Source: Bryobacteraceae bacterium (GTDB lineage: Bacteria > Acidobacteriota > Terriglobia > Bryobacterales > Bryobacteraceae). From it: 64,000 nucleotides of DNA. Positions 8,449 to 16,888 of this stretch are shown here, one piece after another. Location of the stretch: assembly GCA_025055455.1 (NCBI GenBank), contig JANWXD010000002.1, positions 71,808 through 135,807 of the forward strand, given 5' to 3'. The notes beneath the pieces are model-generated. The model did not search any database. It saw nothing but the letters and a program-made list of their open reading frames with translations, and was not told the origin of the DNA. Made by a program: the position numbers and the translations under genes. Positions within the stretch are counted from its first letter, which is position 1, and each line of letters starts with the position of its first letter.

Positions 8449-8495
8449 GGCGCCTCCGGTGGACAAGCTCCGCGAGCCAGCTGCTGCCGGCGGTT

Positions 8496-9656
8496 TCAAA
8501 TCCGGCCATAGAGCCTCCCTGGGTTGAGCAGGCCGTCGGGATCGAAGTTTTGCTTGATGCGGCGCATGACGGCCAGGTCTTCGCCGGGCGAAGGCCACAG
8601 CTCGAGCTCCCCTTTGCGTTCTTCGGGAGCGAACTCGATCACGGCTTTCCAGTCGGGTCGAATCCAGGCGGCGGCTTCGTCCGCGCTCGAAAAGTGAGCA
8701 TAACAGACCCCGTTGCCCGCCCGAATGACGAGCGGCGCTTCGGTGGAATTCGCCACTTCGGCGATGCCTGAGAGGGTGCAGCAGACGCGGACCACGGCGG
8801 CTTGGGGATTCCGCTCCAAAAAGCAGGGCGTGAAGTTTTGCACGTTGCGCCAAAATTGCGCCTCTTCGCCGGATTCCAAGGTAAAATCCGACGGAAACTC
8901 GCGGCCGTACCGAGCGAGGGCCGCGGCGTTGCCGACCGCCTCCACGGCCAGCAGCCAACCGTCGTAGCCGACCAAGCGAGCGGCCGCAGGGTTGAGCAAA
9001 TCCACCGCCGCGGGCTGTAAGGGGCTGGCGAGGAGGCGATCGCGGGCTTCCAGAGCCTCGCGGTGCGAGGCAAAGTTTCGCAGAAACGTTCGGGTTCCCG
9101 GCGGCTTGGGGAGCACTTTGAAGTTCGCCACGGCGATCACCGCTAGGGTGCCGAACGATCCAATCAGAAGCTTGGCCAAGTCCAGGCCCGCCACATTCTT
9201 GACGACCATGCCGCCGGATTCGACCAGGCGCCCTTGGAGGGTGACGAATTTCATTCCGATGACGAGGTCACGCGCCGTCCCGTAGAGGCGGCGTCGTGGT
9301 CCGCTCGTGTTGGCGGCCAGCACACCTCCGATCGTGGCCGCCTCGGCAAAAGGCGGATCGAGGGGGAGCATCTGGCCGTGCTGGTCCAGCAGGCGGCTCA
9401 GCTCGGCGTAGGGCATGCCAGCCTCCACGCTGAGCGTCAGGTCGCGCGGCTCGTACTGGAGCACCCGGTCGAGGGAGGCCGTGGAGATGATGACCTCCGA
9501 GGGCGCCACTGGCCCGCCCATGCGCCGCTTGCTGAAGGCACCGCCGAGGGTGATCCGGCGACCGCTCCGCTGGGCCTCGACCAGCGCCTCCCGCAGCTGC
9601 TCCACCGTCTGTGGCTGCACGATCTGCATTTCGGGGACGGGGTATGCAATCCCCAT
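8496..9656 (-). CDS. glcE: Glycolate oxidase FAD-binding subunit GlcE
   Basis: This is an FAD-binding PCMH-type subunit of glycolate dehydrogenase. The FAD domain shows ITLGGAFSKRRMGGP, LTLSVEAGMPYAEL and the phosphate-binding stretch ATIGGVLAANTSGPRR. NVAGLDLAKLLIGSFGTL and the C-terminal DPDGLLNPGRLYGRI are also typical of GlcD/GlcE proteins. Three in-frame ATGs are possible (9683, 9656, 9629); 9656 is favoured for AGGAAA just before it and gives 386 residues, and family alignment could support 9629. The gene lies between glmS and glcF on one strand. Without glcD nearby the complex must be completed by a gene elsewhere, or by an alternative catalytic subunit. Confidence 0.88.
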   Translation of the reverse strand: MGIAYPVPEMQIVQPQTVEQLREALVEAQRSGRRITLGGAFSKRRMGGPVAPSEVIISTASLDRVLQYEPRDLTLSVEAGMPYAELSRLLDQHGQMLPLDPPFAEAATIGGVLAANTSGPRRRLYGTARDLVIGMKFVTLQGRLVESGGMVVKNVAGLDLAKLLIGSFGTLAVIAVANFKVLPKPPGTRTFLRNFASHREALEARDRLLASPLQPAAVDLLNPAAARLVGYDGWLLAVEAVGNAAALARYGREFPSDFTLESGEEAQFWRNVQNFTPCFLERNPQAAVVRVCCTLSGIAEVANSTEAPLVIRAGNGVCYAHFSSADEAAAWIRPDWKAVIEFAPEERKGELELWPSPGEDLAVMRRIKQNFDPDGLLNPGRLYGRI

Positions 9657-9710
9657 TTTCCTCGCTCGATTCGGAAACGCCAACCGCTGGCCAAGCCGAG
9701 CGGTCTGCGA

Positions 9711-11564
9711 TCACTCCACGGTAACGCTTTTGGCGAGATTGCGCGGCTGGTCCACGTCACAGCCGCGGCGGACGGCGACGTGGTAGGCGAGTAATTGCAA
9801 GGGCACGATTTCGAGCACCGGCAGCAGAAGTTCGTGTGCGGGCGGCACCTCGATCACTTCGTCGGCCAGCTGCGCCGCTTCGGTGTCGCCTTCGGTCACG
9901 ACCGCGATGACCCGCCCCTGTCGCGCCTTCACCTCCTGAATATTGCCGAGCGTCTTCTCGTAGAGGATCCGGCTCGGCTCGCTGCACGGGTCTCGCCCGG
10001 CCACAACCACCACCGGCAGACTCTCGTCGATGAGCGCGTTGGGGCCGTGCTTCATTTCGCCGGCCGGGTAGCCTTCGGCGTGGATGTAGGAGATCTCCTT
10101 GAGCTTGAGAGCGCCTTCCAGAGCCACGGGATAGTGGATCCCACGGCCGAGGTAAAGCGCATGGTCGGAGCGGAAAATCTGGCGCGACAGTTCTTCGTAG
10201 ACCGCCTCTTGCGCCAGCACCTTTTCCAATTTCACGGGGATGGCAAGCAACTCCTGCACCAGGCGCCGCGACGCCTCTTCGTCCAGCAGGCCGCGCGCTT
10301 GACCGAGGTACAGGCCCATGAGGAACAGCGCTGCGAGTTGGGAGGTGAAGGCTTTGGTGGAGGCCACGGCAATCTCCGGCCCGGCGTGAGTGTACAGCGT
10401 GGCGTCGGCCTCGCGGCTGGCCATCGAACCCGGCACATTGCAGATCGCGACGACGGGGCTACCCTTGGCCTTGGCCTCGCGGAGGGCCGCCAGCGTGTCG
10501 GCGGTTTCGCCGGACTGGGAAATGACCACGACCAGCGTTTGCGGCGTGAGAATCGGCTCGCGGTAGCGGAACTCGCTGCTATAGTCCACTTCGCAAGGGA
10601 TTCGGGCCAGTCGCTCTATCATGAACTTGCCGGCCAGCGCCGCGTGCCAGCTGGTCCCGCAAGCGACCAGTTTGACCTCCCGGAACTCGGAGATTTGGCG
10701 GGCGGGGATTTCCAGCTCGTCGAGCGCTGCCCGGCCCGTCTCGCGCACGAGGCGGCCGGCGAGGGTGTCGCGCAGCGCCCGGGGCTGCTCAAAGATCTCT
10801 TTGAGCATGAAGTGCTTGTAGCCCCCCTTTTCGGCCATGATCGGGTCCCAGAGCACATGCGTGACAGCGCGTTTCACGGGCCGACCTTCGAAATCGGTCA
10901 GCCGCACGCCCTCTGGCGTCAGGATGGCCATGTCGCCGTCGTCGAGAATGAACACGTCGCGGGTATAGTTCAAAAGGGCGGGCACGTCGGAGCAGACGAA
11001 GTATTCGCCGTCGCCCAGCCCGACGACGACGGGCGGGCCGCGGCGCGCTGCCACGATCTTACCCGGGTCCCGGCGCGAGATCACGGCCGCGGCGAACACG
11101 CCCGCAAGATCCGCCACCGCCCGGCGCACGGCCTTTTCGAGATTGCCGTCGAAGTATTTCTCGATCAGGTGCGCAATGGCTTCCGTGTCGGTTTCGGTGG
11201 TGAAGGTGTGGCCCTCTTGCTGGAGCGCGCCTTTGAGCGCCAGGTAGTTTTCGATGATTCCGTTGTGGACCACCACGATATCACCCCGGCAGTCGCGATG
11301 CGGGTGCGCGTTTTCCTCGGTGGGACGGCCGTGGGTGGCCCACCGCGTGTGGCCGATGCCGTAGCACCCGTCTACCGGGTCGAGGCGGACGACTTCCTCC
11401 AGCTGCCGCAGCTTGCCCGAGGCCCGGCGCACTGCCAGGGCCCCGTCCTCGGTCACGACCGCCAGGCCCGCCGAGTCATAGCCGCGGTACTCCAAGCGGC
11501 GAAGACCTTCGAGCAATATGGGGACCGCCTTGCGCGGCCCCACGTAGCCGATGATTCCACACAT
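9711..11564 (-). CDS. glmS: Glutamine-fructose-6-phosphate aminotransferase (isomerizing) GlmS
   Basis: The enzyme makes glucosamine 6-phosphate from fructose 6-phosphate and glutamine, the first step toward UDP-GlcNAc for peptidoglycan and lipopolysaccharide. It has 617 residues, near the usual 609. Cys2 (MCGIIGYVG) is the glutaminase nucleophile. The Ntn domain includes GHTRWATHG and HNGIIENY. Two SIS domains follow, with [11 protein letters not shown] and [10 protein letters not shown] in the first. The C-terminus [13 protein letters not shown] is the conserved active-site tail. The start lies 15 bases after the purS stop, so the two genes are probably cotranscribed. No glmS ribozyme can lie directly upstream because purS occupies that space. 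Confidence 0.97.
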   Translation of the reverse strand: MCGIIGYVGPRKAVPILLEGLRRLEYRGYDSAGLAVVTEDGALAVRRASGKLRQLEEVVRLDPVDGCYGIGHTRWATHGRPTEENAHPHRDCRGDIVVVHNGIIENYLALKGALQQEGHTFTTETDTEAIAHLIEKYFDGNLEKAVRRAVADLAGVFAAAVISRRDPGKIVAARRGPPVVVGLGDGEYFVCSDVPALLNYTRDVFILDDGDMAILTPEGVRLTDFEGRPVKRAVTHVLWDPIMAEKGGYKHFMLKEIFEQPRALRDTLAGRLVRETGRAALDELEIPARQISEFREVKLVACGTSWHAALAGKFMIERLARIPCEVDYSSEFRYREPILTPQTLVVVISQSGETADTLAALREAKAKGSPVVAICNVPGSMASREADATLYTHAGPEIAVASTKAFTSQLAALFLMGLYLGQARGLLDEEASRRLVQELLAIPVKLEKVLAQEAVYEELSRQIFRSDHALYLGRGIHYPVALEGALKLKEISYIHAEGYPAGEMKHGPNALIDESLPVVVVAGRDPCSEPSRILYEKTLGNIQEVKARQGRVIAVVTEGDTEAAQLADEVIEVPPAHELLLPVLEIVPLQLLAYHVAVRRGCDVDQPRNLAKSVTVE

Positions 11565-11579
11565 TCGGGGCTGTCTTCC

Positions 11580-11822
11580 TCAGTCCAGAATCTCCACGCG
11601 ATACTCTTCGATGACGGGGTTGGCCAACACGTCTTGCGCGATTTGTTCCAGTTGGCGCTCGGCTTCCGTGCGCACGAGGCCGTCCAGCTCGATCTCGAAG
11701 AATTTCCCTTGACGAACCTCCGCTACGCCGGCAAAGCCCAGGCTGGTGAGAGCCGAACGGATGGTTTGGCCTTGGGGGTCGAGCACCGTGGGTTTGAGCG
11801 AAACGTAGATGCGCGCTTTCAT
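11580..11822 (-). CDS. purS: Phosphoribosylformylglycinamidine synthase subunit PurS
   Basis: PurS is the small bridging subunit that, with PurL and PurQ, converts FGAR to FGAM in purine synthesis. The 80-residue protein has the usual length and pattern: an N-terminal KARIYVSLKPTVLDPQG, an invariant-looking GQTIRSALTSLGF, then VRQGKFFEIEL and a final helix-strand. purQ and purL, its common neighbours, are absent here; glmS follows after 15 bases. A short inverted repeat sits 12-30 bases before the start. Confidence 0.93.
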   Translation of the reverse strand: MKARIYVSLKPTVLDPQGQTIRSALTSLGFAGVAEVRQGKFFEIELDGLVRTEAERQLEQIAQDVLANPVIEEYRVEILD

Positions 11823-12134
11823 AGCGCTTCATTCCGATTCTACGGAAATCGGTGCGGGGATGGCCCTGCGTTGCCTTTCCGGCTGGGGACGCCGCTTGGG
11901 TTGCGCGGGCGCCCGCAGCCGCCGGCGGCGGCGGTTCGCAGCCGAAGGGCGGTGCGTCGTTCACAGCGCAAGATCGTGTGTCGGTGTGCGACGAAGCGCT
12001 TGGCCAGCAGCGAGTTAGCCGCTCGGCGGCAGACTTCGCCCGCGGCGAGCGCGACGCGCACGGTGTAGAATCGAGGCGCAACAACTTCACTCTTGTATCG
12101 GCACCTTTTGGATCGGCAGACAGGCCTTCGAACG
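11823..12134. other. Divergent intergenic region between purS and the unknown 645-residue gene
   Basis: About 312 bases without a convincing gene. CCGATT at 11834-11839 and AATCGG at 11847-11852 form a perfect six-base inverted repeat just upstream of purS, overlapping a TAGAAT -10-like hexamer on the minus strand, and could be an operator. A second TAGAAT at 12066-12071 faces the rightward gene. The middle is very GC-rich with runs of GCC/GGC triplets. A minus-strand open frame of 119 codons (11840-12199) is Arg/Ala/Cys-rich and looks like a composition artefact. Confidence 0.4.
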
Positions 12135-14072
12135 ATGCTCGACTCGACGACCGTGGTAGATGCCCGTCTGGGGCAATCCCTCGCGCCACCGGTTCGCATT
12201 CGGCGTCAAGCGCGAGTCCGATTTTGGTTCGACGTAAATTGGCTTCACGAATCCGGCATTCGTCAGCTCGGCGGCATGGTGGGCGTTATGGTCCCTGGCG
12301 ATTGCGAGGCGTCGGTGCTTTTGGAAGCCGAAGGACCTCCAAGCGACCATGGCCAGCCCCCGGTCCAACCGCCATGCGTCTCGCTTCGCTGCCAAGCGAG
12401 CCTGGCCGAGGCCCCCGCTAGCGTGGACGAACTGACCGCAGCCATCGTCGGCGTGCACGAGCTCGACTGGCTGGAGGATCTCCGTGCGCTGGCGGGATCC
12501 CACCCCGCCAAAGTGCGCAAAGTTATCCCGGAGTGTGTCCCGGACGCGGTGCGGGCATTCTTCGCTTGGTGGACCTCGCTCGACCGCCAGACGGCCCTTG
12601 CGTGGTGGCGGCAGGCAGAGGTGGGTGAGGCAGACGGTGCTCACGCCGCTGTCCTGCGCCAGCTTCGGGCGCGTGCCAGCACGTGCGCTGGCGCGGAGGC
12701 AATCCGGCACGCGCTCCGCGGCGAGGAGGGCTTCTTGGCCCTCAGCGAATGGAGCCGGGAGAAGTTGGCGCAATTCGCCGGCGGGGCGGCATGGCCCCAG
12801 CTCCACGATGCCCTGCCGGCCGCCCGAGCGTTGGGCGAGCGAATCTACCAGCACGTTCCCCTCGCTCTGGAGCGGGTGTTGGAGCGCGAAACTGCCCGCC
12901 GGGCCAGCCAGGGCCGACTGGATGAGAGTTCGCTGGCGGAGCTGTTGGCGGCTCCGCAACTTCTGACGGTCCAGTTGCCGTTCCTGCGGCGACGGGAATG
13001 GGCTCGCCGTCGGGAGGCGCTGGCGGCGGCCACCGTGACGGTGGCGCCGGACGGCGCCATTGTCGTGAGCCGTCCCGGGGATGCCGAGCCGGCGGGCCGG
13101 AATTTGCACCAAGCTTTGGTGATTTTGGCGTCGGCCCGAGCAGCCCGCGACAGCGGGATCGAAGCTACGGGACGCATCTGCTTTTGGGATGAACGGACGG
13201 TGTCGGCCGGGTGGTTCGAGTCGGTCGCTGCGCCCACGATGGCCGACTGCGGCCTTCCGACCGACGAGCTGTGCCGCTGGGTCGCTGCTTGCGCCGCGCC
13301 AGCAGGGGACGAGATCGCGACCTCGCTGACCCTTTCCATTCCCGCTTCCGCCGCGGCGTCTTGGGGACGGTCTCCGTCGGAGAAAGACCCGGCGTTTTTG
13401 CCGACTTACACCACCGTGTCCACGGCGGTGCAGAAGGCGCTGCGGACCTGGCTGCCGTACCTATACTTCGCCCAACCGGATCGGTACCGGACCCCGGCGG
13501 GCGCCTTGCCGATGCTGGTTTATGCCGCCAGTCAGCCGTTTTCGGGCAAATCTCGGGGAGAGTTGACCTACGACGTGCTCAACCCGCAGAGCATGGCCTT
13601 ATTTTTTCGCACTGCGGCCAGGCACCTAGCCGCACATCTGGAGCGGGTGAGCCGGGCGCTGCGGACTTCGGGCGCCGAAGAACTGGCGGCGTCCTACCGG
13701 CCGCAGCGCGCTGCCCAACTGATCGAGAGTCAAGCGGCGCGGCCCAGGGCAGTCATGCGATTGCTGGCCGCCGAAGCTTGGATCATCGATCATTTGGTCA
13801 ATTTCGGCTGCAAACTGGGGCGGGAAAGGGACGGCAAGCTGGATCCGGTGCTCGTGGCGGAAAAGCTCGTCATCGAGCTGCACGCCAGGTTGCGGAAGCT
13901 CCATGGCGGCCAGGACTTTTTCGAACTCGTGCCGCTGATCCTGATGGAAGCGACCTGCGCCTTGAGCCGGGCGCTCGGCGAAGCTGTGGCGCCAGAAGTG
14001 GTCGTGCGCCTTCGGCTAGGGGAATCGGCAATCACGGCGGTCGCCCATCCCAGCGCTGCGGCTACTGCTTGA
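12135..14072 (+). CDS. Large conserved-looking protein of unknown function
   Basis: I do not recognise this 645-residue protein. The ATG at 12135 is preferred to a TTG at 12093 because the beta-rich N-terminus (RQARVRFWFDVNWL) begins soon after. Residues about 1-100 look like a small beta domain. Residues about 100-330 are mostly helical with amphipathic stretches (PQLHDALPAARALGERIYQHVPLALERVLERE). A middle section has the Trp/Tyr-rich segment KALRTWLPYLYFAQPDRYR, and residues about 510-620 are again helical (LLAAEAWIIDHLVNFGCKLG). No signal peptide, membrane span or nucleotide-binding motif was seen, so it is probably cytoplasmic. Codon use matches the neighbours. It stands alone, divergent from purS, and overlaps the peptidase gene tail to tail by 11 bases. 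Confidence 0.7.
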   Translation: MLDSTTVVDARLGQSLAPPVRIRRQARVRFWFDVNWLHESGIRQLGGMVGVMVPGDCEASVLLEAEGPPSDHGQPPVQPPCVSLRCQASLAEAPASVDELTAAIVGVHELDWLEDLRALAGSHPAKVRKVIPECVPDAVRAFFAWWTSLDRQTALAWWRQAEVGEADGAHAAVLRQLRARASTCAGAEAIRHALRGEEGFLALSEWSREKLAQFAGGAAWPQLHDALPAARALGERIYQHVPLALERVLERETARRASQGRLDESSLAELLAAPQLLTVQLPFLRRREWARRREALAAATVTVAPDGAIVVSRPGDAEPAGRNLHQALVILASARAARDSGIEATGRICFWDERTVSAGWFESVAAPTMADCGLPTDELCRWVAACAAPAGDEIATSLTLSIPASAAASWGRSPSEKDPAFLPTYTTVSTAVQKALRTWLPYLYFAQPDRYRTPAGALPMLVYAASQPFSGKSRGELTYDVLNPQSMALFFRTAARHLAAHLERVSRALRTSGAEELAASYRPQRAAQLIESQAARPRAVMRLLAAEAWIIDHLVNFGCKLGRERDGKLDPVLVAEKLVIELHARLRKLHGGQDFFELVPLILMEATCALSRALGEAVAPEVVVRLRLGESAITAVAHPSAAATA

Positions 14073-16155
14073 TGCCCGCCAGGTCCAGCAGAAAGGCGTA
14101 GCGGAAGGCGATTTCCCGATAACGGTCGTCCCGGGCCGAAAGTCCCCCGTGGCCCGCCTGCATTTCGGTTTTCAGCAGGAGCCGGTTGCGGTCCTTCTTG
14201 ACCGCCCGGAGCTTGGCCACCCACTTGGCTGGCTCCCAATACTGAACCTGGGAGTCGTGAAAGCCCGTGGTGACCAACATGTGCGGATAGGCAGCCGGTT
14301 TGGTTTGATCGTACGGCGAGTAAGATAGCATGTAATCGTAGTATTTCTTGTCGTTGGGGTCGCCCCACTCGTCGTATTCGTTGGTAGTGAGCGGGATGGT
14401 CTCGTCCAGCATGGTGGTGACCACGTCGACGAAGGGCACGTCCGCAATCACGCCCGTAAATAACTCGGGCCGCATGGTGACGACGGCGCCGATCAGCAGA
14501 CCGCCGGCGCTGGCGCCCCAAGCGAAGATGCGCTTCGGGTCGGCGTACTTTTCTCGGATCAGATGCTCGGCGCAGGCGATGAAGTCGGTGAAGGTGTTCT
14601 TCTTTTTGAGCAGCTTGCCGTCCTCATACCACTGACGGCCCATCTCCTCCCCACCGCGAATGTGGGCCAGGGCGTATACAAAGCCGCGGTCCAGCAGGCT
14701 GATGCGGAAGGGGTCGAAACGTGCGTCCATACTGGCGCCGTAAGAGCCATAGCCGTAAAGCAGCAAGGGGTTGGTTCCGTCTTTTCGGAACCGGTCCTTT
14801 CGGTAGACGAGGGAAATGGGCACCCGTACGCCATCCGGCGCCCGGGCGTAGATCCGCTCGGTCTGGTACTTGGTCGAGTCGAATCCGCCCAGGACTTCCT
14901 CGCGCTTGAGCAGTTTCCTCTCGCGTGTCGCCATATTGTAGTCATAAACCGAGGGCGGCGTGGTCATAGAGGAGTAACTGAAACGGAGCCAGGGCGTGTC
15001 GAACTCGTAGTTATTGATGGGGGAAGCTACGTAGGCCGGCTCGCCGAAATCCAGGTAGTGCTCCTCAGCGCCCGACCACGGCCGGACGCGCAACTGGATC
15101 AGTCCATTGCGCCGTTCGGAGACCACCAGGTAGTCCCGGAAGATCTCGATGTCCTCGAGGAGGACGTCGGCGCGGTGAGGCAGGATCTCCTCCCAGTGCT
15201 CCATACCCGTTCGCGACACGGGTGTGCGCATGAGCCGAAAATTTTTCGCCTGGTGGTTCGTGACGATGTAAAAGTGGTCGCCGTAGTGGTCCAGACGGTA
15301 TTCGTGCTCGCGGCGGCGCGGCAGGAAAACCTGAAAGTCGCCCTCGGGCCTGTCGGCGTCGAGAAAACGGTATTCGGTGCTGAGCGTCTGGCGGGAGGCG
15401 ATCATGAGGTACTTCTTGGACTTGGTCTTGAAGACATAACAAGTGAAGGTTTCGTCACGCTCTTCATAGACCAAGCGGTCGGTTCGGGGATCGCTTCCTA
15501 ACACATGCCGGTAAATCTGATAGGAACGCAGGGTGGTCGGGTCCTGCTTGGCATAGAAGATCGTGCGATTGTCATTGGCCCAGGCGACGTTACCCGTCAC
15601 GTTCGGAATCACGTCCGGGAGCGTTTCGCCGGTGGTCAGATTCTTGAAGCGGAGAGTGTAAAAGCGCCGCCCGACGGTGTCCACGGCGTAGGCCATCAAG
15701 TCCTGCCCCGAGCTGATGGCTGGGGGCAGCACGGAGCAAAACTTGTGTCCCTCGGCGACCTGATTGACGTCCAGAAGAATTTCTTCCGGCGCATCGAGCG
15801 AGCCTTTCTTCCGGCAGTAGATGGGATAGTTTCGGCCTTCCTCGGTGCGCGTGTAGTAATAGTAACCGTCGCGCAGGAAGGGCACGGACATGTCGGTCTG
15901 TTTGATGCGCGTCTTGAACTCCCGGAATAAAGTTTCTTGAAGCTCTTGGGTTTGGGCCATCACGGCGGCGGTGTATTCGTTTTCCGCCTCGAGGTATTTG
16001 ATAACCTCCGGATTGTCCCGCTCCCGCAGCCAATAGTAGGGATCGACGCGTACATGGCCGTGTTTTTCCAGCCGGTGGGGTACGACTTTGGCCACCGGCG
16101 GCTTCGGGTCGGAAGGAGGGGCGAGCGTGGCGGCGAGCAGCATTAGCCAGCGCAT
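14062..16155 (-). CDS. Oligopeptidase B / prolyl oligopeptidase family (S9A) serine peptidase
   Basis: This serine peptidase of the alpha/beta-hydrolase fold cleaves short peptides after basic residues (oligopeptidase B) or proline. It has 697 residues, the usual size. Residues about 20-410 form the N-terminal strand and beta-propeller lid (DPYYWLRERDNPEVIKYLEAEN is the family opening). The catalytic domain carries Ser549 in GASAGG, Asp634 in GFHDSQV and His669 in QAGHGG. The pattern PLLLYGYGSYG before the Ser is typical of PtrB. A short hydrophobic N-terminus (MRWLMLLAATLA) suggests export, unlike cytoplasmic E. coli PtrB. A DinB-like gene lies upstream on the same strand after 36 bases. Confidence 0.92.
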   Translation of the reverse strand: MRWLMLLAATLAPPSDPKPPVAKVVPHRLEKHGHVRVDPYYWLRERDNPEVIKYLEAENEYTAAVMAQTQELQETLFREFKTRIKQTDMSVPFLRDGYYYYTRTEEGRNYPIYCRKKGSLDAPEEILLDVNQVAEGHKFCSVLPPAISSGQDLMAYAVDTVGRRFYTLRFKNLTTGETLPDVIPNVTGNVAWANDNRTIFYAKQDPTTLRSYQIYRHVLGSDPRTDRLVYEERDETFTCYVFKTKSKKYLMIASRQTLSTEYRFLDADRPEGDFQVFLPRRREHEYRLDHYGDHFYIVTNHQAKNFRLMRTPVSRTGMEHWEEILPHRADVLLEDIEIFRDYLVVSERRNGLIQLRVRPWSGAEEHYLDFGEPAYVASPINNYEFDTPWLRFSYSSMTTPPSVYDYNMATRERKLLKREEVLGGFDSTKYQTERIYARAPDGVRVPISLVYRKDRFRKDGTNPLLLYGYGSYGASMDARFDPFRISLLDRGFVYALAHIRGGEEMGRQWYEDGKLLKKKNTFTDFIACAEHLIREKYADPKRIFAWGASAGGLLIGAVVTMRPELFTGVIADVPFVDVVTTMLDETIPLTTNEYDEWGDPNDKKYYDYMLSYSPYDQTKPAAYPHMLVTTGFHDSQVQYWEPAKWVAKLRAVKKDRNRLLLKTEMQAGHGGLSARDDRYREIAFRYAFLLDLAGIKQ

Positions 16156-16191
16156 AAATGCCGTTTCGAGAAATGAGGGCTTGGCGCGACT

Positions 16192-16707
16192 TTAGCGGCT
16201 CCGTTCGCTCGACGGCGGCACGATCCCTTTCATACGCATATACGTTACGAGGTTGCCGTAGTGTTCCCAGGTGTGGGCGGTGTTGAAGGAGAGCACGTTC
16301 AGCTTGGTGCGCTCGGCGCCGAAAAATTTCACCAGCTCGGCGGCCTGGGCGTCGGAGATCGCATACGCCTTATCGCAGTAGGCGAAGGCCTCTTGCAGGG
16401 CGGCCGTGAGCTCGGCCTTGGTGGTCTTGGTTTTTTCCACGCCCGGCGCCGGATTCTTCTCTCCCAGGACCGCCGAGCAGAAGGCGTACTGCGCGTCCGC
16501 GATGTGGCCGAGCAGCGCGGCAAAGGAACGGACCTCGGGTACGGGCTTGAACGCGAAGTGTTCCTCCGGCATTTTCTCGGCCGACTTCAGCACGTAATTC
16601 TTGATGGTGTTCTGGAGCGCTTGCGCGCCCCCGATGAGCGTCTTCAGGTCCGGGCCCTGGGCCAGGGCGGCCGCAGTCGCCATCATGAGGGAAAGGCAAT
16701 ACCTCAC
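16192..16707 (-). CDS. DinB-family four-helix protein with signal peptide
   Basis: The 171-residue protein has a hydrophobic N-terminus ending in ALAQG (probable signal peptide) and then the DinB/YfiT four-helix bundle. Two of the expected metal-binding His residues can be seen in LLGHIADAQ and HTWEHYGNL, and the end NLVTYMRMKGIVPPSS is common in acidobacterial members. Some relatives are thiol-dependent S-transferases; here the substrate is unknown. Secretion of a DinB protein is a noteworthy feature seen in this phylum. The oligopeptidase gene follows 36 bases later, so the two may be cotranscribed. Confidence 0.85.
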   Translation of the reverse strand: MRYCLSLMMATAAALAQGPDLKTLIGGAQALQNTIKNYVLKSAEKMPEEHFAFKPVPEVRSFAALLGHIADAQYAFCSAVLGEKNPAPGVEKTKTTKAELTAALQEAFAYCDKAYAISDAQAAELVKFFGAERTKLNVLSFNTAHTWEHYGNLVTYMRMKGIVPPSSERSR

Positions 16708-16888
16708 GCCACCACCTCCTGACTGGAAGTCTGACTCAGATAGGGTACACCACCAGCGCCCTCTGGCGCGGCGGCCAGTTTCCCCATGCTCTGGGAATGT
16801 AATCTTCCGCAGAACTCAGTCTGTTGAGACAGATGGACTCGGCGTGCTCGAGCGCGCTGCCGTTCTGGCCGCGCGGCTTGGAGCGTTC
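16708..16888. other. Intergenic stretch between the receptor and DinB genes
   Basis: About 180 bases separating two genes on the minus strand. It contains a GCGCC-CTCT-GGCGC hairpin near 16755-16775 without a T-run, far from the receptor stop. No promoter stands out. Confidence 0.3.

Noticed and set aside
8449-8958. Upstream extension of the glcF reading frame
   Set aside because: It runs inside glcE in another frame and would add about 170 residues unlike any GlcF; the ATG at 8448 matches the family N-terminus.
11565-11579. Possible glmS ribozyme
   Set aside because: Only 15 bases separate purS and glmS, and the ribozyme needs well over 100; the purS sequence shows no such fold requirement.
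9795-12068. Plus-strand open frame of about 757 codons opposite glmS and purS
   Set aside because: The minus strand encodes unmistakable GlmS and PurS. The product of the plus frame is Arg/His/Gly-rich without recognisable domains, typical of antisense frames in GC-rich DNA.
11840-12199. Minus-strand frame of 119 codons in the purS upstream region
   Set aside because: Rich in Arg, Ala and Cys, without domain or ribosome binding site, and overlapping the start of the gene at 12135.
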